Of a stretch of DNA of 64,000 nt, positions 24,039 to 34,043 are shown piece after piece. Made by a program: the position numbers and the translations under genes. Source of the stretch: Nitrospirota bacterium (GTDB lineage: Bacteria > Nitrospirota > Nitrospiria > Nitrospirales > Nitrospiraceae); NCBI GenBank assembly GCA_002737345.1, contig NSIK01000010.1, forward strand, positions 222,906 to 286,905. The letters are read 5' to 3'. The notes below the pieces were generated by a model. That model worked only from the letters and a program-made list of their open reading frames with translations. It was not told where the DNA came from and did no database searches. How positions within the stretch are numbered: position 1 is the stretch's first letter; the number at the start of each line of letters is the position of its first letter.

Positions 24039-26924
24039 CTAGGAATAGCTCTCAATGGGTGGGCAAGTACAGATAAGATGGCGATCGCCGTAGGCTGCGT
24101 CGATGCGGCTCACGCTGGGCCAGAACTTATGGTCGCGCACCCAGGGGGCGGGGAAAGCCCCCTCTTCACGGCTGTAGGGCCTGGTCCATTCGGACGCTGT
24201 AACCACCTGCGCCGTGTGGGGCGCATTCTTCAAGAGATTATTCGTGCGGGGCTGGCGGCCCTCGATGATGGCCTGTATCTCGGCACGGATCGAGATCATG
24301 GCCTCGCAGAACCGGTCCAGCTCGGCTCTCGATTCGCTTTCGGTCGGTTCGATCATGAGGGTCCCTGCAACAGGGAACGACACAGTCGGAGCATGGAACC
24401 CGTAATCCATCAATCGCTTTGCCACATCCATGGCCTCGACTCCCGCAGTCTCCTTGAGCTGGCGAAGATCGAGAATGAATTCGTGCGCCACGAACCCGGC
24501 CTTGCCTCGATAGAGGATGGGATAATATTTCTCCAGCCGCTTGGCCATGTAGTTGGCGTTCAAGATCGCCACCTGCGTCGCCTTCGTCAATCCGTCCCGT
24601 CCCATTAGGGCGATGTAGACCCAGGAAATCGTCACGATACTGGGACTGCCATAGGGAGCTGCTGAGACAGGGCCGATGGAGTGTTGTCCGCCCAGGCGCG
24701 TGACCGGATGGCCGGGAAGGAATGGCGCCAGATGGCGCGCCACGCCGATCGGTCCCATCCCAGGACCGCCGCCCCCATGGGGGATGCAAAAGGTCTTGTG
24801 CAGATTCAGGTGGCAGACATCCGCGCCGATATCGCCAGGGCGGCAGAGTCCCACCTGGGCATTCATATTGGCTCCATCCATATAGACTTGTCCGCCATGT
24901 GTATGGACGATCTGGCAGATGCCTCGCACATCCGCTTCGAAGACCCCGTGAGTCGAAGGGTAGGTCAACATGAGGGCTGAGAGTCGAGCGCGATGTTGCG
25001 TGGCCTTGGCTTCGAGGTCGGCCAAATTTACATTGCCCTGTTGATCGCAGGCGACCACCACCACCGTCATGCCCGCCATGGCAGCGCTGGCCGGATTCGT
25101 GCCATGCGCGGAAACGGGAATTAAGCAGATATCCCGATGCAGGTCGCCACGGCTCCGGTGGTAAGCCCTGATCACCATCAGGCCCGCATATTCTCCCTGC
25201 GAGCCGGCATTCGGTTGCAAGGACACGGCAAAGAACCCAGTGATCGCGGCCAGCCAGGCCTCCAGCTGACGGAATAGTTCCTGATAGCCCTTAGTTTGCT
25301 CCTGCGGGGCAAAGGGGTGGAGCCGTGAAAACTCCGGCCAGGTGACCGGCAGCATCTCGGAGGTCGCGTTCAGCTTCATGGTGCAGGACCCCAGGGGGAT
25401 CATCGAATGGACGAGCGACAGATCCTTTGCCCCAAGGCGGTGGATGTACCGCAGCATCTCATGTTCCGAATGGTAGCGATTGAAAACTTCGTGGGTCAGG
25501 TAGGTGCTGGTGCGGGACAGGTTCGCAGGGAAGCTGGTGGTGACGCTCCGGCTTAAGCCCTTTATCTCAAAGGGTAGCTGATCGTGGCCGGTAAAAATTT
25601 GAAACAGGCATTTGATTTCTTCTTCCGAGCTCACTTCGTCCAGCGCAATTCCGATGGAATGGTCCTCGCGTGAACGAAGGTTAATGCAGGCCGTACTGGC
25701 TCTGGCCAAAATAAGACTGGCCTGCGCCTTCGTCAGCCGGACTAGAACCGTATCGAAGTAGGCTTCTGTTCCGACATCGAACCCGAGTGTCCGTAAGCCT
25801 TCCGCCAGCACCACCGCTAGGCCATGCACCCGCTCGGCAATCTTCCGCAAACCTTCCGGCCCATGGTAGATCGCATACATGCTGGCCATGATGGCTAAGA
25901 GCACCTGCGCCGTGCAGATGTTGCTTGTGGCATTCTCACGCCGGATATGCTGCTCGCGCGTCTGGAGGGACAGGCGGCTGGCTGGCTTTCCCGTGGCATC
26001 CCTCGAGACGCCGACGATACGCCCCGGCATCTGCCGTTTGAACGATTCCGCGGTCGAAAGAAAGGCAGCGTGGGGGCCACCGAATCCGAGCGGGACTCCG
26101 AATCGCTGGGTGGACCCGATGGCGATGTCGGCCCCGAACTCTCCTGGTGAACGTAAGAGGGTCAAGGCTAAGAGGTCCGTGGCCACCACCACAAGCACTC
26201 CGGCCGCATGAGCCCTTGTCACCAGTTCACTGTAATCCATGACAGAGCCGTCTGTGGCAGGGTATTGGAGAAGGAGACCGGCCAACTGCGGATTAGAGAA
26301 CTCGAGGGTTTGCGTTTGCCCCACATGCAGCGTGATGCCCAGCGGCTCCGCTCGCGTTTGCATCACCGCAATGGTCTGCGGATGGCAATTGTGCGACACG
26401 AAAAACTCTTTTCGTTCGCTGCCGGCTGAACGGGAAATGGCGAGACACATGGCCATCGCTTCCGCTGCTGCCGTGGCTTCATCCAGGAGCGAGGCGTTGG
26501 CGAGGGGCAAGCCGGTGAGGTCGGTTACCAGTGTTTGAAAATTCACTAGGGCTTCCAGGCGGCCCTGGGCAATCTCCGACTGGTAGGGCGTGTATTGGGT
26601 GTACCAGGCCGGGTTTTCGAAAATGTTGCGTTGGATCACGCCGGGCGTGATGCAGTCGTAATAGCCCATGCCGAGCAATGAACGGCAGAGGGTGTTTTGC
26701 GCGGCGATGGAGCGGATTTCTTTCAGCACGGCCTGCTCGCCGCGGTGGAGTGGCAGATCCAGGTCTTTTTGCAGCCGAATGTCGGAGGGCACGGTCGCGG
26801 CCGTCAACGCTTCCAGTGACTGTAAGCCGAGCGTCCCCAGCATCTCGCCGACATCCGCGTCGGTGGGACCAAGATGGCGATGGAGAAAGGTGTCGGTCGG
26901 GCTGAGAAAGTCCGGGGTAGCCAT
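24039..26924 (-). CDS. gcvP: glycine dehydrogenase (decarboxylating), P protein
   Basis: PLP-dependent P protein of the glycine cleavage system, 961 residues in a single chain (fused alpha-beta form). It decarboxylates glycine and passes the aminomethyl group to the H protein. The PLP lysine is in [18 protein letters not shown]. Other blocks are [38 protein letters not shown] and [26 protein letters not shown] precedes the ATG. In reverse, as the reductive glycine pathway, it could feed C1 units together with gcvT, but the direction cannot be read here. Confidence 0.97.
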   Translation of the reverse strand: MATPDFLSPTDTFLHRHLGPTDADVGEMLGTLGLQSLEALTAATVPSDIRLQKDLDLPLHRGEQAVLKEIRSIAAQNTLCRSLLGMGYYDCITPGVIQRNIFENPAWYTQYTPYQSEIAQGRLEALVNFQTLVTDLTGLPLANASLLDEATAAAEAMAMCLAISRSAGSERKEFFVSHNCHPQTIAVMQTRAEPLGITLHVGQTQTLEFSNPQLAGLLLQYPATDGSVMDYSELVTRAHAAGVLVVVATDLLALTLLRSPGEFGADIAIGSTQRFGVPLGFGGPHAAFLSTAESFKRQMPGRIVGVSRDATGKPASRLSLQTREQHIRRENATSNICTAQVLLAIMASMYAIYHGPEGLRKIAERVHGLAVVLAEGLRTLGFDVGTEAYFDTVLVRLTKAQASLILARASTACINLRSREDHSIGIALDEVSSEEEIKCLFQIFTGHDQLPFEIKGLSRSVTTSFPANLSRTSTYLTHEVFNRYHSEHEMLRYIHRLGAKDLSLVHSMIPLGSCTMKLNATSEMLPVTWPEFSRLHPFAPQEQTKGYQELFRQLEAWLAAITGFFAVSLQPNAGSQGEYAGLMVIRAYHRSRGDLHRDICLIPVSAHGTNPASAAMAGMTVVVVACDQQGNVNLADLEAKATQHRARLSALMLTYPSTHGVFEADVRGICQIVHTHGGQVYMDGANMNAQVGLCRPGDIGADVCHLNLHKTFCIPHGGGGPGMGPIGVARHLAPFLPGHPVTRLGGQHSIGPVSAAPYGSPSIVTISWVYIALMGRDGLTKATQVAILNANYMAKRLEKYYPILYRGKAGFVAHEFILDLRQLKETAGVEAMDVAKRLMDYGFHAPTVSFPVAGTLMIEPTESESRAELDRFCEAMISIRAEIQAIIEGRQPRTNNLLKNAPHTAQVVTASEWTRPYSREEGAFPAPWVRDHKFWPSVSRIDAAYGDRHLICTCPPIESYS

Positions 26925-27238
26925 AGCGTTCGTTTTGTCCTTCGGATAGGTGTCGTTGGTCGAGAACTCGCTCTATCGACTGAGCCGTTTGCGGCCCGCA
27001 GAGTACCATGTTCGCCACCTCTTCTCCAGAGGCTGCGAGAGAGCTCCCAGACTTGCCTTTGGACGGAGAGTCACGTATGAGTGCAGACTATAAGCGGGAG
27101 GCTAAAACAGTCTGTCGGCTTCGGCCTCGCATTGTTCAGGCCCCTGACCCATGCGCCTGTACCGGTCACGCGCTTTCCGCCAACCTGATGGCAGGCGATT
27201 AGTCTGCAGAGGTCTGGTATAATCCCCCAACGAAAACC
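26925..27238. other. 314-base divergent intergenic region between gcvP and the response regulator
   Basis: No gene is supported here. It holds the gcvP ribosome-binding site on the minus strand and an extended -10 promoter for the response regulator at 27215-27223. I looked for a glycine riboswitch on the gcvP side and found no convincing aptamer core. Confidence 0.5.
27215..27223 (+). promoter_or_regulatory. extended -10 promoter for the response regulator
   Basis: TGGTATAAT is a perfect extended -10 element. The start would be near 27230, leaving a leader of about 9 bases with no Shine-Dalgarno sequence before ATG 27239. Confidence 0.5.
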
Positions 27239-27910
27239 ATGCGCATTCTAGCCATTGAAGACGAAACGAAAGTCGGCTCTTTTATCAAGCGCGCGCTTGA
27301 AGAGGAGAGCTACGCCGTCGATCTTTGCGAGGACGGAGCGAAGGGGCTGGAGCTGGCCTTCGCCACCAACTACGACCTGGTGATCGTCGATTTGATGGTG
27401 CCGACGTTGCCTGGCCTGGAGATCGTCAAGGGGATTCGCCAGGCGAAGATTCAAACTCCCATCCTGATTCTGACAGCTCAATCGCAAGTCGATCAACGGG
27501 TTAAGGGCCTTGATGCGGGAGCGGACGATTATCTCACGAAGCCCTTCGCGATTGATGAATTGCTCGCCCGCATCCGCGCCTTGCTACGCCGCGGCGCCAC
27601 CGAGAGTCCCGGCGTGCTTCAGATCGATGATTTGCTACTGAACCCGGCCACGCGCGAAGTGACCAGGGGCGACCAGCGGATCGATCTCACTTTGAAGGAG
27701 TATGCCCTGCTTGAATATCTGATGCGCCATACGGGCCGTGTGCTGACCAGGCCCATGATCTCCGAGCATGTGTGGAATCAGGACTTCGACACCTTTACCA
27801 ATGTCATCGACGTGTACGTAAACTACCTTCGCAACAAGATCGATCGGGGCCGCGTCAAGAAACTGATCCACACGGTCCGGGGTAGCGGTTATATGTTGAA
27901 GGCCGACTGA
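27239..27910 (+). CDS. OmpR-family response regulator
   Basis: Response regulator of 223 residues. The receiver domain has acidic pocket residues E7-D8, phospho-acceptor Asp51 (DLVIVDLMVP), the Thr in LILTAQ and Lys in LTKPF. The C-terminal winged helix begins near residue 125 and ends in DVYVNYLRNKID followed by IHTVRGSGYML. The family works as a phosphorylation-dependent transcription factor. Its stop overlaps the next start as TGATG, so it is coupled to the sensor kinase. The target genes are unknown; the Deg protease downstream is a natural candidate. Confidence 0.93.
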   Translation: MRILAIEDETKVGSFIKRALEEESYAVDLCEDGAKGLELAFATNYDLVIVDLMVPTLPGLEIVKGIRQAKIQTPILILTAQSQVDQRVKGLDAGADDYLTKPFAIDELLARIRALLRRGATESPGVLQIDDLLLNPATREVTRGDQRIDLTLKEYALLEYLMRHTGRVLTRPMISEHVWNQDFDTFTNVIDVYVNYLRNKIDRGRVKKLIHTVRGSGYMLKAD

Positions 27911-29310
27911 TGCCGCTTCGCGTCCGGCTCACCCTCTGGTACGGCACAGCTCTCGCGTTGATCCTCATCATTTTTTCAACGGTCCTCTATGTGATGACTG
28001 CGCGCAGTCTGCGCGATGCGGTCGATCAATCGCTGGAGGGAACCGCCGCCGCCGCTGTGCGGGCCCTGGAAGAGCGCGGGTTCCTTCCTCTCGTCGACGA
28101 AGGCGAACTGATGTCGCAGTTCCCCGAGCTGGCGCGCATCGATAAATTCTTTCAGATCTTCAGTCCCTCCGGCACGATTACGATTCGCTCGCCGAACGTC
28201 AAACAACATGAGCTGCCGCTAAGCCGGCGGGCCCTGGAAGTCGCCTATTCTGGCCATAGCCTATTCGAGTCGGCGCAATACCCCAAGGAGCCGCCGCTCC
28301 GCCTCATTTCCGTCCCCATCGTCTATCGAGGCAGTCTGCTCTATATCATCCAAGTCGGCACCACGATGGACTCTGTCGAACATACCTTGAACCGCCTGCT
28401 CCTGGTGTTGTTGGTGAGTATGCCGGTTGCGCTGGCTGTGTCGCTGGCCGGAGGCTGGTTCATGGCAGGCCGGGCGCTTCGTCCGGTCGATGCAATCACG
28501 CTGGCCGCGCAACGGATTGCCGAAGGAGATCTGACGCAACGACTGACGGCTCCTGCTTCAGCCGACGAAATTGGACGACTGACCAATACGTTCAACGACA
28601 TGATCGACCGGCTTGAAACGTCGTTCCGGCAGATCCGCCAGTTCAGTAGCGATGTCTCGCATGAGATGCGTACGCCGCTCACGGTGATGCGAGGGGAAAC
28701 CGAATTGGCGCTACGGCGTCCGCGCGAAAACGAAGATTACAAAGCGGTTATGGAGAGCAATCTCGAAGAGATCGATCGCATGACGCGCATTGTGGATGAG
28801 CTGCTCTTCCTCTCCCGGGCCGACATGGGCGAGGTGAAGATGGAGCATCTGACGGTCCCACTGGACTGGCTCATCGAAGATGTCCAGCGACAGGCCTCAT
28901 TACTGGGGCAGGAGCAGAACATTCAGGTTGCACTCATAAGCAATGTGCCGGCGGTGGTATCGGGCGATGAACTAAGATTGCGAGAACTCTTTCTGAATCT
29001 CGTCGATAACGCGATTAAATATTCCCGTTTCGGCGGCACAGTTGAGATGGCCTTGACGATCGAGCAGGGCCAGGCCCGTCTCTCGGTGACCGATCATGGC
29101 ATTGGGATCGCGGAAGAGGATTGGCCTCAGATCTTCGACCGGTTCTACCGCACCGATAATGCGCGAGCCCATACGAAGAAGGGTACGGGTTTGGGCCTGG
29201 CGATTTGTTCCTGGATTGCTGAATCGCACCATGGCCGTATTGAGGTCCAGAGCCAGGTTGGCGAAGGTTCGACCTTTACGGTGTGGCTCCCCTTGGTCCC
29301 CACTGCTTAG
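27910..29310 (+). CDS. membrane sensor histidine kinase
   Basis: Sensor of 466 residues. A first membrane segment (ALALILIIFSTVLYVMTA) is followed by a periplasmic domain of about 130 residues, a second membrane segment (LLVLLVSMPVALAVSLAGGWF), HAMP, and HisKA with the phosphorylated His in SSDVSHEMRTPLTV. The ATP-binding domain shows the N box NLVDNAIKYS, G1 DHGIGI, F box FDRFYR and G2 GTGLGLAIC. The layout is like CusS or other envelope sensors. It pairs with the overlapping response regulator. The stimulus is unknown. Confidence 0.94.
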   Translation: MPLRVRLTLWYGTALALILIIFSTVLYVMTARSLRDAVDQSLEGTAAAAVRALEERGFLPLVDEGELMSQFPELARIDKFFQIFSPSGTITIRSPNVKQHELPLSRRALEVAYSGHSLFESAQYPKEPPLRLISVPIVYRGSLLYIIQVGTTMDSVEHTLNRLLLVLLVSMPVALAVSLAGGWFMAGRALRPVDAITLAAQRIAEGDLTQRLTAPASADEIGRLTNTFNDMIDRLETSFRQIRQFSSDVSHEMRTPLTVMRGETELALRRPRENEDYKAVMESNLEEIDRMTRIVDELLFLSRADMGEVKMEHLTVPLDWLIEDVQRQASLLGQEQNIQVALISNVPAVVSGDELRLRELFLNLVDNAIKYSRFGGTVEMALTIEQGQARLSVTDHGIGIAEEDWPQIFDRFYRTDNARAHTKKGTGLGLAICSWIAESHHGRIEVQSQVGEGSTFTVWLPLVPTA

Positions 29311-29420
29311 CGACTTTTAATCCCTTCCTAATCCTCCTCTCATTGCGGACTGCTAGGCTACCACCATGTGAGCCTCGTCATCGGTATGCGCCCCGGTTGG
29401 TCTATCGCAAGGAGGAAATC

Positions 29421-30932
29421 ATGAGACAGCCTGTTCGTCAGACTATTCAACGTGCCATTGCGGTCGCGGCGCTGAGCGCCCTTCTGATCTGGGGGGGTCA
29501 ATCACTTGCTCCGTCTCATGCCTCGAACTCTGCTGCATCGATCGCGGCGCCGGTGACCTTGCCGATGAACGCCGCTCCCTCGAATGGATTTACGGAGGTC
29601 GCAAAAGCGGTCACGCCGGCCGTGGTGAATATTACGACTGTGGCGGTCGAGGAGGCGGCTGATAGCCGGGGCGGACAAGCTGAGTTGCGGGAGCGGATGG
29701 AGGAGTTTTTCGGCGGACCGGGGGGACCATTCGGCCCTCGCGGGTTTCGTGGGCCGCAGGGTCCTGGTCCCAGTGAGCCACGGGAACATCGTGGTGGCGG
29801 GCAGGGCTCCGGCGTCATTGTTTCGCCAGACGGGTATATTTTGACTAACAACCATGTGATCGAGGGAGCGCGCACGGTCACGATTACGTTACCGGACAAG
29901 CGGGAGTTCGTAGGCAAGATTGTGGGGGCCGATCCCAAGACGGATCTGGCCGTCGTCAAGATTGATGGGCAGAACCTTCCGACTGTTTCCTGGGGCGATG
30001 CCACGAAATTACAAGTCGGCGAATATGTGTTGGCGGTGGGTAATCCCTTTGGCCTGAACTCTACTGTCACCCTCGGCATTGTGAGCGCATTGGGCCGAGG
30101 CCGCATGGGCATCACTCAGTACGAAGACTTCATTCAAACAGACGCGGCGATCAATCCTGGAAATTCAGGCGGTGCCCTGGTCAATACCAAAGGCGAACTG
30201 GTGGGGATCAATACGGCGATCTTTTCCCAAACCGGCGGCTATCAGGGAGTGGGCTTCGCCGTTCCGACCAGCATGAGCAAGCCCATTTATGAAAGTTTGG
30301 TGAAGAACGGCAAGGTCGTACGAGGGTTCCTTGGAGTTTCGATTCAGGATCTCAATCAGGATTTGGCCAAATCGTTCGGCCTCAAAGACGCGAAGGGCGC
30401 TCTAATTAGCGACGTAAAGGATGACGGCCCCGCGAGTCAGGGAGGCCTGAAGCAAGGCGATATCATCACGGCCTATCAGGGTGTGCTAGTCGAAGACGCG
30501 GTCACGCTTCAGCGGCAGGTAACGAAAACAGCAGTGGGCGCGAAGGTGACAATCCGAGTAATCCGCGAGGGCCACGAGAAGAACCTTGCGGTGATCGTCG
30601 GTGAACAGCCGGGCAGCACAAAGATTGCCAAGGCTGAAACTGGCGAGGCGGACTATGCCTTTGCTGGGGTGGCGGTTCAGGAGCTGGATCAAAATACGGC
30701 GAAGGAACTCGGAGTCAAGGGCCAGGGCGTCGTAGTGACAGCGGTCGAGCCGGATAGCGGCCTGGAGAAGGCCGGGGTAATGAAGGGGGATGTGATCCGG
30801 GAAATCAACCGCCAACCGGTCAAGTCGGTGAAGGAGTTCGAGAAGGTTTCGTCCAGATTGAAAAAAGGCGAGAATGCCTTAATTTTGATCGATCGGCGCG
30901 GGAGCGCTCTTTTCCTCAGCGCGAAAATCTAG
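29421..30932 (+). CDS. Deg/HtrA-type (Do family) periplasmic serine protease
   Basis: Envelope quality-control protease of 503 residues. ATG 29421 follows GGAGGAAATC; the frame upstream to 29283 overlaps the kinase and is not used. A signal peptide opens it (IQRAIAVAALSALLIWGG). The triad is His in LTNNHVIEGA, Asp in DPKTDLAVVKI and Ser in INPGNSGGALVN. Two PDZ domains follow. The loop before the His carries a collagen-like Gly/Pro-rich insert (FGGPGGPFGPRGFRGPQGPG). Its position 110 bases after the kinase suggests that the two-component pair controls envelope stress. Confidence 0.95.
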   Translation: MRQPVRQTIQRAIAVAALSALLIWGGQSLAPSHASNSAASIAAPVTLPMNAAPSNGFTEVAKAVTPAVVNITTVAVEEAADSRGGQAELRERMEEFFGGPGGPFGPRGFRGPQGPGPSEPREHRGGGQGSGVIVSPDGYILTNNHVIEGARTVTITLPDKREFVGKIVGADPKTDLAVVKIDGQNLPTVSWGDATKLQVGEYVLAVGNPFGLNSTVTLGIVSALGRGRMGITQYEDFIQTDAAINPGNSGGALVNTKGELVGINTAIFSQTGGYQGVGFAVPTSMSKPIYESLVKNGKVVRGFLGVSIQDLNQDLAKSFGLKDAKGALISDVKDDGPASQGGLKQGDIITAYQGVLVEDAVTLQRQVTKTAVGAKVTIRVIREGHEKNLAVIVGEQPGSTKIAKAETGEADYAFAGVAVQELDQNTAKELGVKGQGVVVTAVEPDSGLEKAGVMKGDVIREINRQPVKSVKEFEKVSSRLKKGENALILIDRRGSALFLSAKI

Positions 30933-30945
30933 TAATCACTGTGGC

Positions 30946-30973
30946 GATGGGGCAGCCGAGCGGCTGCTCCATC
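30946..30973 (+). terminator. rho-independent terminator after the Deg protease
   Basis: GATGGGGCAGCC pairs with GGCTGCTCCATC (one G-T pair) around loop GAGC. A T7 run follows at 30987-30993. Confidence 0.8.
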
Positions 30974-31134
30974 GTGTATGTTCTCGTTTTTTTCATTCAG
31001 GCAAGGCCATCAGCAGGATTCGCAAAAAGTTCCACCAGTAAGGCCACAGCGAGTGAAGATCTGAGGCGTGCGCGGAGGGTACGGCGAGGGTCTGAACGAT
31101 GCGAGAGCGAAGCTAGAGCACTTTCAGGATGCGG

Positions 31135-31998
31135 CTAATCGAAGACGACTGTTTTTCTGCCATAGACCAAGACGCGTCGTTCGACGTGGCGGCGCACAGC
31201 GCGGGCCAGCACGACCTCTTCCAGGTCACGCCCTTTCCGCACTAAATCATCGACGGTATCCCGGTGGCCCACCCGCATGACGTCCTGCTCGATGATCGGT
31301 CCCTCGTCCAGATCTTCCGTCGCATAGTGCGCCGTGGCGCCGATGATTTTTACGCCACGGTCATAGGCCTGCCGATAGGGATTGGCTCCCATGAAGGCCG
31401 GCAAAAATGAGTGATGGATATTGATGGCCGGGCAGCCGACTTGTGAAAGAAAGTTGGCGCTGAGGATTTGCATGTACCGGGCCATAACAACCAGCTCAAT
31501 GCGATGCTCTCTCAACAGGGAGAGCACTTGCTGCTCCTGCTGAGGCTTGGTCTCTTTAGTCACGGGACACACGGAGAAGGGAATCTTGAACAGCTCGGCC
31601 CAGCCAACGCAGGTGTCGTGATTGGAAATAATCACAGGAACATCGATGTGGAGCTCGTCCCGTTTGTGCCGCTGGAGCAGGTCTGCCAGGCAGTGATCCT
31701 GTTTCGAGACCAACATCGCGACTCTCGTTCGTCGGATTGAGTGGCGGACTTCATAGCGCATCTCGAAGGCCTTCGCAACAGGAGCGAAGGCCGCAGCGAT
31801 GTCATCGGGCGGAATCTGCAAGCCCTCGGTGGCAAACTCCATACGCATCAGAAACTCGTTTGTCTCTTCATCCGTATGGTGTTCCGAGTCGAGAATGTTC
31901 CCGCCGAAGTCGTGGATGAAGCCGGAGACCCGAGCGACTATGCCCCGACGATCTTTGCAGTGAATCAGGAGGACGATTGATTCTTTTCGTTGTGCCAT
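31135..31998 (-). CDS. purU: formyltetrahydrofolate deformylase PurU
   Basis: Hydrolyses 10-formyl-tetrahydrofolate to formate and tetrahydrofolate. 287 residues: an N-terminal ACT domain (VLLIHCKDRRGIVARVSGFI, residues about 8-85) and a formyltransferase-like catalytic domain with NIHHSFLPAFMGANPY and GATAHYATEDLDEGPIIEQD holding the His and Asp. It is probably co-transcribed with rimO upstream. With gcvT and gcvP it suggests active one-carbon metabolism in this region. Confidence 0.95.
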   Translation of the reverse strand: MAQRKESIVLLIHCKDRRGIVARVSGFIHDFGGNILDSEHHTDEETNEFLMRMEFATEGLQIPPDDIAAAFAPVAKAFEMRYEVRHSIRRTRVAMLVSKQDHCLADLLQRHKRDELHIDVPVIISNHDTCVGWAELFKIPFSVCPVTKETKPQQEQQVLSLLREHRIELVVMARYMQILSANFLSQVGCPAINIHHSFLPAFMGANPYRQAYDRGVKIIGATAHYATEDLDEGPIIEQDVMRVGHRDTVDDLVRKGRDLEEVVLARAVRRHVERRVLVYGRKTVVFD

Positions 31999-32033
31999 CC
32001 TGTCCCTTGCCGGCGGTCTTTTCCAACTACCCG

Positions 32034-33413
32034 TTACGGAACGATGTGGCCGACCAGATCGTACAGCGCCGCGTCGGTGATCTCGACCTTGACGATGTCG
32101 CCTGCCGAGGCCGAGCCGTCATTGATGTAGACGACCCCGTCGATCTCCGGAGCCAGCCCTGCATGGCGTCCCTCTAGCAGCCACTCCGTTTCTTCTGAGA
32201 CCCCTTCGACCAAGACTTCCATCACGGAGCCGATCAGGGCCTGGCCTTTGGCCGCTGCAATTTCTTCCTGGATGGCCAGGATTTCATTTCGTCGTTCGTC
32301 CATGACCGATCGCTCCACCTTTTCATCGAGCCCAACTGCCGGCGTGTCTTCTTCGTCTGAATATAAAAACACCGCCACCCGGTCGAATTCGGCCTCTGCT
32401 ACATAGTTTCTCAGCTCCTCGAACTCCTGCGTTGTCTCTCCCGGGAACCCCACGATGAAAGCCGTGCGGAAGGTGACGTCGGGAATGCGAGTCCTGATTC
32501 GGTCGACGAGAGATGTAATGGCAGCCCGATCGCCTAACCGGTGCATCCGTTTGAGCATCCGGTCATTGATGTGCTGCAGGGGCATATCAATATACTTGGC
32601 GATCTTTTCTTCTCCGGCATAGAGATCCAGCAACTCGTCCGAGACCTGTTGCGGATAGAGATAGAAGGGCCGGATCCAGTGCAAATCCTTTACCTTGACC
32701 AGTTCGCGAAGCAGCGTGGTGAGGCCTTGGCGCAGGCCAAGATCGACGCCGTAGTTCACCGTGTCCTGGGAGATGAGGTTGATTTCTTTCACGCCTTCCG
32801 AAGCGAGGCGCTTGGCTTCCGCCACGATCGATTCCACTGGGCGGCTTTTCTGTTTGCCTCGCATCAGGGGGATGGCGCAGAAGGCGCAATTGCGATTGCA
32901 GCCCTCGGCGATTTTCACATAGGCGCTATGGGACTTCCCGAGACGGAGTCGCGGCGCATCCGCATCGTAGAGGTAAGGAGGCTCGCTGATCCAGAGTCTC
33001 TGTTGCCGTTTCTTTGGCGCCAGCAGATTTCGGCAAATCTCCGCAATCTTCCCGAACTCGCCGGTACCCACCACGCCGTCCAATTCCGGTAATTGCTTGA
33101 GGAGGTCACCTTGATACCGTTGGGCCAGACAGCCTGCGGCAATCAAGACGCGGCAGGACCCCGATTTTTTCAGCTTGCCATGGGCGATGATCGTATCGAT
33201 TGATTCCTGCTTGGCTTCTTCGATGAAGCCGCAGGTATTGATAATGACGACCTCAGCCTTTTTCGGATCGTCGGTCAGGGCAAATCCATCAGTGACTAAG
33301 GTCCCCAGCATGATTTCTGAGTCGACCTGGTTCTTTGAGCAACCCAGGTTCACAAAGCCGATCGTGGTCTTCTTTTTGCTCGGGCGAGCGGGCGTGATCA
33401 ATCGTGTAGCCAT
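32034..33413 (-). CDS. rimO: ribosomal protein S12 methylthiotransferase RimO
   Basis: Radical-SAM methylthiotransferase acting on the conserved Asp of ribosomal protein S12. 459 residues: N-terminal methylthiotransferase domain (NLGCSKNQVDSEIMLG, CGFIEEAKQES, GCLAQRY), radical SAM motif CNRNCAFC, and a C-terminal TRAM-like domain. The start at 33413 is supported by a promoter whose -10 hexamer ends 7 bases upstream. Confidence 0.96.
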   Translation of the reverse strand: MATRLITPARPSKKKTTIGFVNLGCSKNQVDSEIMLGTLVTDGFALTDDPKKAEVVIINTCGFIEEAKQESIDTIIAHGKLKKSGSCRVLIAAGCLAQRYQGDLLKQLPELDGVVGTGEFGKIAEICRNLLAPKKRQQRLWISEPPYLYDADAPRLRLGKSHSAYVKIAEGCNRNCAFCAIPLMRGKQKSRPVESIVAEAKRLASEGVKEINLISQDTVNYGVDLGLRQGLTTLLRELVKVKDLHWIRPFYLYPQQVSDELLDLYAGEEKIAKYIDMPLQHINDRMLKRMHRLGDRAAITSLVDRIRTRIPDVTFRTAFIVGFPGETTQEFEELRNYVAEAEFDRVAVFLYSDEEDTPAVGLDEKVERSVMDERRNEILAIQEEIAAAKGQALIGSVMEVLVEGVSEETEWLLEGRHAGLAPEIDGVVYINDGSASAGDIVKVEITDAALYDLVGHIVP

Positions 33414-33420
33414 ACCAAGC

Positions 33421-33450
33421 AGTTTACGGGAGGGCTGAAAAGCCTGTCAA
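33421..33450 (-). promoter_or_regulatory. promoter for a predicted leaderless rimO mRNA
   Basis: On the minus strand a perfect TTGACA (33450-33445), an 18-base spacer and TAAACT (33426-33421) end 7 bases before ATG 33413. No Shine-Dalgarno sequence is present. Confidence 0.6.
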
Positions 33451-33461
33451 TCAACAGGCTC

Positions 33462-33491
33462 TTGCAGGTTGTCGGACGATTCCCCTACAGT
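33462..33491 (+). promoter_or_regulatory. promoter for a predicted leaderless mRNA (gamma-carbonic anhydrase gene)
   Basis: TTGCAG (33462-33467), 18 bases and TACAGT (33486-33491) lie 6 bases before ATG 33498. It stands back to back with the rimO promoter. Confidence 0.5.
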
Positions 33492-33497
33492 GGGCAG

Positions 33498-34037
33498 ATG
33501 ATTCGCACCTTTCAGGGCATCAAACCCACGGTTTCCACTTCCTGTTTTATCGAGGAGACCGGCATCGTCATCGGCGATGTTGTGCTGGGCGAGCAATGTA
33601 GCGTCTGGTTTCATGCCGTCATTCGCGGGGACGTGCATTATATCCGGATCGGCGACCGGACCAATGTGCAGGACCTCTGTATGTTGCATGTCACCCACGA
33701 TACCCATCCCCTGATTATCGGCAACGAGGTGACCATCGGCCATGGGGTCATCCTCCATGGCTGCACGATCAAGGACCGCGTGTTGATCGGCATGGGCGCC
33801 ATCATCATGGACGGAGCGGTGATCGGAGAAGATTCCGTCGTGGGCGCAGGGGCCCTGATTACGGAGGGGACCGTCTTCCCACCCAAGAGCCTGGTCCTTG
33901 GGTCGCCGGCGAAGGTCAAGCGGTCTGTGACGGCTGAAGAGCTCGCCTGGATTAAGGAGTCGGCGGAGAACTACGTGAGGTACGCGAGTCAGTATATGGG
34001 CAATACGTCAAAGGCAAAGCCAGGCTTTAAAATCTAG
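33498..34037 (+). CDS. gamma-class carbonic anhydrase-like hexapeptide protein
   Basis: Left-handed beta-helix protein of 179 residues (YrdA/PaaY type). Hexapeptide turns are plain (GIVIGDVVLGEQCSVWFHAV, VLIGMGAIIMDGAVIGEDS). The metal-binding histidines lie in MLHVTHDTHP and TIGHGVILHGC. The family includes zinc or iron carbonic anhydrases and paralogues of unknown activity. ATG 33498 is chosen over a longer frame from 33462 because the promoter elements occupy that extension. It is divergent from rimO. Confidence 0.88.
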   Translation: MIRTFQGIKPTVSTSCFIEETGIVIGDVVLGEQCSVWFHAVIRGDVHYIRIGDRTNVQDLCMLHVTHDTHPLIIGNEVTIGHGVILHGCTIKDRVLIGMGAIIMDGAVIGEDSVVGAGALITEGTVFPPKSLVLGSPAKVKRSVTAEELAWIKESAENYVRYASQYMGNTSKAKPGFKI

Positions 34038-34043
34038 GACCAG

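Noticed and set aside
26925-27200. Glycine riboswitch upstream of gcvP
   Set aside because: Some purine-rich patches (for example CTCTGGAGA on the minus strand) recall an aptamer, but the conserved core and tandem layout could not be found.
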